10,065 bases of DNA from Tannerella sp. (GTDB lineage: Bacteria; Bacteroidota; Bacteroidia; Bacteroidales; Tannerellaceae): positions 1-10,065 of the forward strand of contig JAITDQ010000135.1 in NCBI GenBank assembly GCA_031282485.1. The letters are read 5' to 3'. Below are positions 5,838 to 10,065 of this stretch, piece after piece (the stretch's first letter is position 1; every line of letters begins with the position of its first letter). The notes beneath the pieces were generated by a model. The model saw only the letters and a list, made by a program, of their open reading frames with translations. It was not told the DNA's origin and did not search any database. The translations under genes were made by a program, and so were the position numbers.

Positions 5838-7802
5838 ATGAGTATGCGCACAATAAAGCGATTAGACCTGTTTTTGCTGAAAACATTCCTGCCGTTGTTT
5901 ATCATGACGTTCGGGATCTGTCTGTTCATTTTTCTGATGCAATTCCTGTGGAAATATGTCGATGAAATGGTTGGTAAAGGGATAGAAATGTATATTATAG
6001 CGAAATTATTTTTCTATGTCGCACTTACCCATGTGCCTAATGCTCTCCCGCTTGCTATCCTGTTCGCCTCCCTGATGACGTTCGGAAATCTGGGCGAACA
6101 GCTGGAACTGCTGGCCATGAAAGCTTCCGGCATTTCCTTAGTGCGGATCATGATGCCTCTGACGCTGTTTCTCGTCATTGTAGCCATATCCGCTTTCTTT
6201 TTCCAGAATAATGTGATACCTGTTTCGCAGGTGAAAATGTACACGCTTCTTGTTTCCGTAAAACAGAAGTCGCCGGAACTGGAAATCCCCGAAAGCACGT
6301 TTTATCCGGGACTGAGCGGGAAAAACATCTATGTCCGGAAAAAAGATAAAAAAACAAAGATGCTCAGGAACGTCATGATTTATGATTCTTCCGAAGGATT
6401 TAACAATATGCGTGTCATAGTAGCCGATTCGGGACAGATTAAAACATCTGTCGATAAAAAATATCTTATTTTGTCATTGTTTAGCGGCGAATCGTTCGAA
6501 AATTATAAGGAAAATAAAAACCGGGCGCGGGACGCCAAAGACGCCGTACCTTACCGGCGCGAGTCGTTCGATATGATGGAGATGCTGATTGAGTTTGACG
6601 GCAATTTCAGCATGACGAGCGAATCCATGTTTCAGGATCGCTATGTGGGTAAAAACCTCGCAAGTCTCCAGCAATCCATCGATTCGATGACGGTTCGGTT
6701 GGACAGCATCAAAAGCGTCGAATCGAAAGCGCTGTTTTCACAATCCTATCGCAGGACACTGGCTCATACCGCACATGTCGAGCCGGTTGCCGGGACGGGA
6801 AAAATAGTTGACGGCAGTTTTGTTGTCGGTAAAGATTCATTAACCGCGAATAAGCCGGTTATCAATTTTGACAGTTTATACAGCATACAAAAGCCGGATG
6901 TCAAAATGTCATTACTGTCCTATTCGAAGCGGAATATCGACAATTTGCTCATGAACTACGGTTTCAAATCAAGCACATTAAGTTTTGAAGAAAAAGAGAT
7001 CCGGTGGCACCATACGGAAATGCACCGGAAATTCACGCTGTCATTCGCCTGTCTCATCTTTTTCTTTATCGGAGCGCCTCTCGGAGCCATCATACGCAAG
7101 GGCGGACTGGGAGCGCCGGCCGTCATATCGGTGTTTCTGTTTATCGTATATTACATTATTGATAATATAGGATACAAAATGGCGCGTGACGGTATATGGC
7201 TGCCGTGGCAGGGAATGTGGATGAGTTCGACCGTACTTCTTCCGTTAGGCGTTTTCCTGACCAATAAAGCGGTTAATGATTCCGTCATTCTGAATGCCGA
7301 AACTTATATTGATGCGATTAAACGTTTTGTCGGTAAACGCGAGTTCCGCAAGATAGAAAAGAAAGATATTATAATGGAACTCCCCGATTATGACGCCGTC
7401 ACCGTCAGCCTGCAAAATCTTAACCGTTGCTGCAAACAGTATATTGCCGCCAACAGTCGCCGGATGCATTACATTAATTTCTGGAAACAGGGCGGAACGG
7501 ACGGTGAAGCGGAGCAGATAGCGCTCGAAATCGAGTCGGTTGTAAGTATACTTGAAAATTCGGATCAGAATCTTGTGCTGAATAAAACAATGGATTTCCC
7601 GATTATCAACACGTATCATCCGGCAAGTTTCAAAATAAGCCCCCGGCTGGGAATGATATTGGCCGTATGTTTTCCGGTGGGAGGGATTATCTACCTGATC
7701 GCTCTCTACCGCAGGAAATTACTGCGTCAGGATATAAAAACGGCGATTCGCGTTTGTGATGAACTGATTGAAATAATTAACGGCAAAAATATGAAAAAAT
7801 AA
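5838..7802 (+). CDS. LptF/LptG-family permease (LPS export, YjgP/YjgQ)
   Basis: This gene encodes 654 residues. Transmembrane segments are visible at about 12-37, 55-82 and 104-123, then a long periplasmic region (about 128-395), then about 399-420, 427-447 and 461-475: the six-helix LptF/G plan with a central periplasmic beta-jellyroll. The hallmark [18 protein letters not shown] (83-100) is the cytoplasmic coupling helix that contacts the LptB ATPase in LptB2FG, the ABC machine that extracts lipopolysaccharide from the inner membrane. [15 protein letters not shown] (409-423) is the conserved segment of the second half. Residues about 480-654 form an extra cytoplasmic tail ending in a seventh hydrophobic segment (605-624) and basic RRKLLRQD; enterobacterial LptF/G are about 360 residues and lack this. 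The periplasmic part also has a helical, low-conservation stretch (about 260-345). Start ATG 5838 has GGGAG 8 bases upstream; the ATG at 5844 is an alternative. LptF and LptG cannot be told apart here. Confidence 0.9.
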   Translation: MSMRTIKRLDLFLLKTFLPLFIMTFGICLFIFLMQFLWKYVDEMVGKGIEMYIIAKLFFYVALTHVPNALPLAILFASLMTFGNLGEQLELLAMKASGISLVRIMMPLTLFLVIVAISAFFFQNNVIPVSQVKMYTLLVSVKQKSPELEIPESTFYPGLSGKNIYVRKKDKKTKMLRNVMIYDSSEGFNNMRVIVADSGQIKTSVDKKYLILSLFSGESFENYKENKNRARDAKDAVPYRRESFDMMEMLIEFDGNFSMTSESMFQDRYVGKNLASLQQSIDSMTVRLDSIKSVESKALFSQSYRRTLAHTAHVEPVAGTGKIVDGSFVVGKDSLTANKPVINFDSLYSIQKPDVKMSLLSYSKRNIDNLLMNYGFKSSTLSFEEKEIRWHHTEMHRKFTLSFACLIFFFIGAPLGAIIRKGGLGAPAVISVFLFIVYYIIDNIGYKMARDGIWLPWQGMWMSSTVLLPLGVFLTNKAVNDSVILNAETYIDAIKRFVGKREFRKIEKKDIIMELPDYDAVTVSLQNLNRCCKQYIAANSRRMHYINFWKQGGTDGEAEQIALEIESVVSILENSDQNLVLNKTMDFPIINTYHPASFKISPRLGMILAVCFPVGGIIYLIALYRRKLLRQDIKTAIRVCDELIEIINGKNMKK

Positions 7803-7808
7803 TAATGT

Positions 7809-9023
7809 ATGGAAAAATTTGCATTGAATACAATCGAAGAAGCTATTGAAGATTTCCGCGAAGGGAAGTTTCTTATCGTTGTCGACGATGAGGATCGAGA
7901 GAACGAAGGCGATTTTATAATAGCAGCTGAAAAAATAACCCCCGAGAAAGTGAATTTTATGCTTACAAACGGGCGTGGCGTACTGTGTGCCCCCGTGACG
8001 GAAACGCGTTGCGAAGAGCTTGAACTGAATATGCAGGTCATTCATAACACTTCGATGCTGGAGACACCGTTTACCGTTACCGTTGATAAGATTGGCGACG
8101 GATGTACGACAGGCGTTTCTATTTATGACCGCGCCCAAACGATACGTGCACTTGCCGACCCGGCTACCCGTCCGTCCGATTTGGGGCGTCCGGGACATAT
8201 TTGCCCCTTGCGGGCGCGTTCGCGCGGAGTTATCCGCCGTGCGGGGCATACCGAAGCAACGGTAGACATGGCGCGGCTTGCCGGACTTTATCCGGCCGGT
8301 GCGCTGATTGAAATACTCAACGAAGACGGGACAATGGCGCGTATGCCCGAACTGATGAAAGTCTCCCGGAAATTCGGGATAAAAATCATATCCATCCGCG
8401 ACCTTATTGCATATCGTTTACGTACCGAATCGCTTGTCGAAAAGGGCGTTGAAGTCAATATGCCGACGAAATACGGTAAATATCGCCTCATTCCCTTCCG
8501 GCAGAAAAGTAACGGACTTGAACATGTGGCTTTGATAAAAGGTGATATCGAAAAAGATGAACCCGTCATGGTGAGAGTACATTCCTCCTGCATGACCGGC
8601 GATATTTTCGGTTCCTTCCGCTGTGACTGCGGAGAACAGTTGCATAAAGCGATGCGTATTATCGAAAAGGAAGGGAAAGGCGTCGTGCTTTACCTCAACC
8701 AGGAAGGGCGTGGAATAGGGCTTATGGATAAGATGCGGGCGTATAAACTGCAAGAGGAAGGTCTGGATACCGTAGACGCCAATCTTCATCTCTGTCATCA
8801 GGCCGACGAGCGCGATTATGGGGTAGGGGCGCAGATACTGCAACAAATAGGAGTTCGCAAGATGCGCCTTATGACGAACAATCCCGTTAAACGGGTAGGT
8901 CTTGAAGCCTACGGACTTGAAGTAGTCGAAAACATACCGATAGAAGTCGAACCCAATGAATACAACGCATTTTATATGCGGACAAAAAAAGAGAGAATGG
9001 GACACGAACTTCATCAGATATAA
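7809..9023 (+). CDS. ribBA: Bifunctional RibBA: DHBP synthase / GTP cyclohydrolase II
   Basis: This 404-residue enzyme provides both precursors of riboflavin in the cytoplasm. The N-terminal half (1-205) is 3,4-dihydroxy-2-butanone-4-phosphate synthase, turning ribulose 5-phosphate into DHBP and formate: [10 protein letters not shown] (26-35) is the acidic metal-binding loop, [10 protein letters not shown] (127-136) and AGHTEATVD (145-153) complete the active site. The C-terminal half (206-404) is GTP cyclohydrolase II: SSC (259-261) with RCDCG (271-275) supplies zinc ligands C261, C272 and C274; NQEGRGIGL (297-305), [13 protein letters not shown] (332-344) and MTNNPVKR follow. All key residues I checked are present. 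Small departures are IY in [11 protein letters not shown] (102-112), where AA or AS is common, and C329 where glycine is usual in the LGxxADERDYG region. It starts six bases after the permease stop without an obvious ribosome binding site. I see no FMN riboswitch, and the short gap leaves no room for one. Confidence 0.96.
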   Translation: MEKFALNTIEEAIEDFREGKFLIVVDDEDRENEGDFIIAAEKITPEKVNFMLTNGRGVLCAPVTETRCEELELNMQVIHNTSMLETPFTVTVDKIGDGCTTGVSIYDRAQTIRALADPATRPSDLGRPGHICPLRARSRGVIRRAGHTEATVDMARLAGLYPAGALIEILNEDGTMARMPELMKVSRKFGIKIISIRDLIAYRLRTESLVEKGVEVNMPTKYGKYRLIPFRQKSNGLEHVALIKGDIEKDEPVMVRVHSSCMTGDIFGSFRCDCGEQLHKAMRIIEKEGKGVVLYLNQEGRGIGLMDKMRAYKLQEEGLDTVDANLHLCHQADERDYGVGAQILQQIGVRKMRLMTNNPVKRVGLEAYGLEVVENIPIEVEPNEYNAFYMRTKKERMGHELHQI

Positions 9024-9029
9024 TTAATA

Positions 9030-9050
9030 ATTAAAAATTAAAAATTAAAA
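9030..9050. repeat. Three tandem ATTAAAA heptamers
   Basis: Three exact copies of ATTAAAA fill 9030-9050 in the 29-base gap between ribBA and the aminotransferase gene. They end three bases before the ATG at 9053. Such AT-rich tandem units are prone to length change by slippage. Here they form the whole translation-initiation region, which has no Shine-Dalgarno sequence; A/T-rich unstructured leaders favour translation in Bacteroidota. Confidence 0.9.
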
Positions 9051-9052
9051 GC

Positions 9053-10065
9053 ATGGAACAATTATCAGCACGATTAGTCAGCCTGTCACCCTCCGAAACG
9101 CTGGCGATGTCGCAAAAAAGCAGTGAATTGAAAGCGCAGGGTATTGACGTTATAAACCTTAGTGTGGGCGAACCGGATTTTAATACGCCCGATCATATTA
9201 AGAATGTAGCTAAAAAAGCTATTGACGACAATTTTTCATTTTATTCACCGGTTCCGGGGTACCCGGACCTGCGAAAGGCTATCGTTGAAAAACTGAAACG
9301 TGAAAACAATCTGGATTACACGGCTGATCAGATTATCGTTTCAAACGGAGCCAAACAATCTGTCTGTAACGTTTTGCTCAGTATCATAGGGCCGGGCGAT
9401 GAAGTGATCGTTCCTGCGCCGTACTGGGTCAGTTACGTCGAAATGGTTAAACTTGCCGAAGGAACCAATGTCATCGTAAATGCGGGAATTGACCGGAATT
9501 TCAAAATAACGCCGGCGCAGCTCGAAGCGGCGATAACGCCCGCGACAAAAGCGCTCATCCTGTGTTCCCCTTCAAATCCTACGGGAAGCGTATACGACAG
9601 AGAGGAACTGAAAGGTCTGGCGGATGTGCTGGCGAAGTATCCGAATGTGACTGTTCTGTCGGATGAGATTTATGAACACATCAATTACATCGGAAAACAC
9701 GAAAGTATCGCACAATTCGAAAATATCCGTGAGCGAGTTGTCATTATCAACGGCGTTTCCAAAGCATATGCGATGACGGGCTGGCGTATCGGATTCATCG
9801 CAGCCCCGTTATGGATTGCCAAAGCATGTAATAAACTGCAAGGCCAGTACACCTCCGGCCCTAATTCCATTGCACAGAAAGCCTCCGTAGCCGCATTTAC
9901 CGGCGATCAGACCTGTGTGGAAACCATGCGTCAGGCCTTTCTTCGCCGTCGCGACCTGATTGTCGGCCTCTTCAAAGAGATACCGGGCGTGAACCTGAAT
10001 GTCCCGCAGGGCGCCTTTTACCTCTTCCCCGAGGTAAGCTATTACTACGGAAAAAGCGTCGACGG
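9053..10065 (+). CDS. Aspartate-type aminotransferase (class I/II PLP), 3' end cut off
   Basis: The first 337 residues are present; the gene runs off the window end without a stop (family length is about 400). It is a fold-type I, PLP-dependent aminotransferase of the AspB-like subgroup. INLSVGEPDFNTP (34-46) is the N-terminal substrate motif, SNGAKQSV the phosphate-binding turn, PAPYWVSY the cofactor ring stacking region, and SNPTG (174-178) contains N175. DEIY (204-207) supplies D204 and Y207 for the PLP ring, and SKAYAMTGWRIGF contains the Schiff-base lysine K237 and R245. PQGAFYLFPEV near the end is typical. It probably interconverts aspartate and 2-oxoglutarate with oxaloacetate and glutamate in the cytoplasm; related aromatic or prephenate specificities cannot be excluded. 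It is last of the visible operon, 29 bases after ribBA, behind an ATTAAAA repeat. Confidence 0.93.
   Translation, partial: MEQLSARLVSLSPSETLAMSQKSSELKAQGIDVINLSVGEPDFNTPDHIKNVAKKAIDDNFSFYSPVPGYPDLRKAIVEKLKRENNLDYTADQIIVSNGAKQSVCNVLLSIIGPGDEVIVPAPYWVSYVEMVKLAEGTNVIVNAGIDRNFKITPAQLEAAITPATKALILCSPSNPTGSVYDREELKGLADVLAKYPNVTVLSDEIYEHINYIGKHESIAQFENIRERVVIINGVSKAYAMTGWRIGFIAAPLWIAKACNKLQGQYTSGPNSIAQKASVAAFTGDQTCVETMRQAFLRRRDLIVGLFKEIPGVNLNVPQGAFYLFPEVSYYYGKSVD

Noticed and set aside
7803..7808. FMN riboswitch ahead of ribBA
   Set aside because: Only six bases separate it from the preceding gene, and no RFN-type conserved segments are seen upstream within the permease gene.
7719..9014. Minus-strand open frames across ribBA
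   Set aside because: The sense strand encodes an enzyme with intact motifs throughout; the antisense frames are by-products.

Overview
The window looks like chromosomal DNA from a member of the Bacteroidales (phylum Bacteroidota). The grounds are a DUF5686-type outer-membrane protein with an N-terminal carboxypeptidase-regulatory-like domain, an LptF/LptG-type permease with a long periplasmic insert and C-terminal tail, promoter boxes of the Bacteroidota TTTG / TAnnTTTG type, weak or absent Shine-Dalgarno sequences, and ATG starts in AT-rich leaders. I cannot name the genus from the sequence alone.

Left part (1-882). The first 74 bases hold the beginning of a minus-strand gene that resembles DsrE-family proteins. 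About 580 bases without a convincing gene follow. They contain a cluster of five copies of a 12-base word (TCCACACAAGAA) arranged as an imperfect duplication, and stretches that read like protein in more than one frame but have no proper gene structure. Next come a promoter and a 76-residue protein resembling the antitoxin partner of Bacteroidota PIN-toxin pairs. No toxin follows it. Its stop codon overlaps the start of the next gene (ATGA).

Middle part (879-2730). A Tat-exported sugar-phosphate-isomerase-like TIM-barrel protein faces a minus-strand sugar nucleotidyltransferase. A hairpin with T-runs on both sides lies between the two convergent genes and probably terminates both. The nucleotidyltransferase and the next plus-strand operon diverge from an AT-rich region of about 130 bases in which two opposed promoter-like elements overlap.

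Right part (2865-10065). This is a tight co-directional gene cluster: DUF5686 outer-membrane protein, START-like (AHSA1-fold) small protein, LptF/LptG-family permease, bifunctional riboflavin enzyme RibBA, and an aspartate-type aminotransferase cut by the window end. Gaps are about 34, 2, 6 and 29 bases, so one transcript is likely. The first three genes concern the cell envelope (outer-membrane protein, unknown helper, inner-membrane LPS export component). The last two are housekeeping metabolism.

Most of the window is ordinary core-genome sequence. I did not find a convincing new multi-gene system. The best candidates for a second look are the orphan antitoxin-like gene fused in expression to an exported TIM-barrel enzyme, the repeat-bearing stretch before it, the overlapping divergent promoters, and the uncharacterised envelope trio at the head of the right-hand operon.
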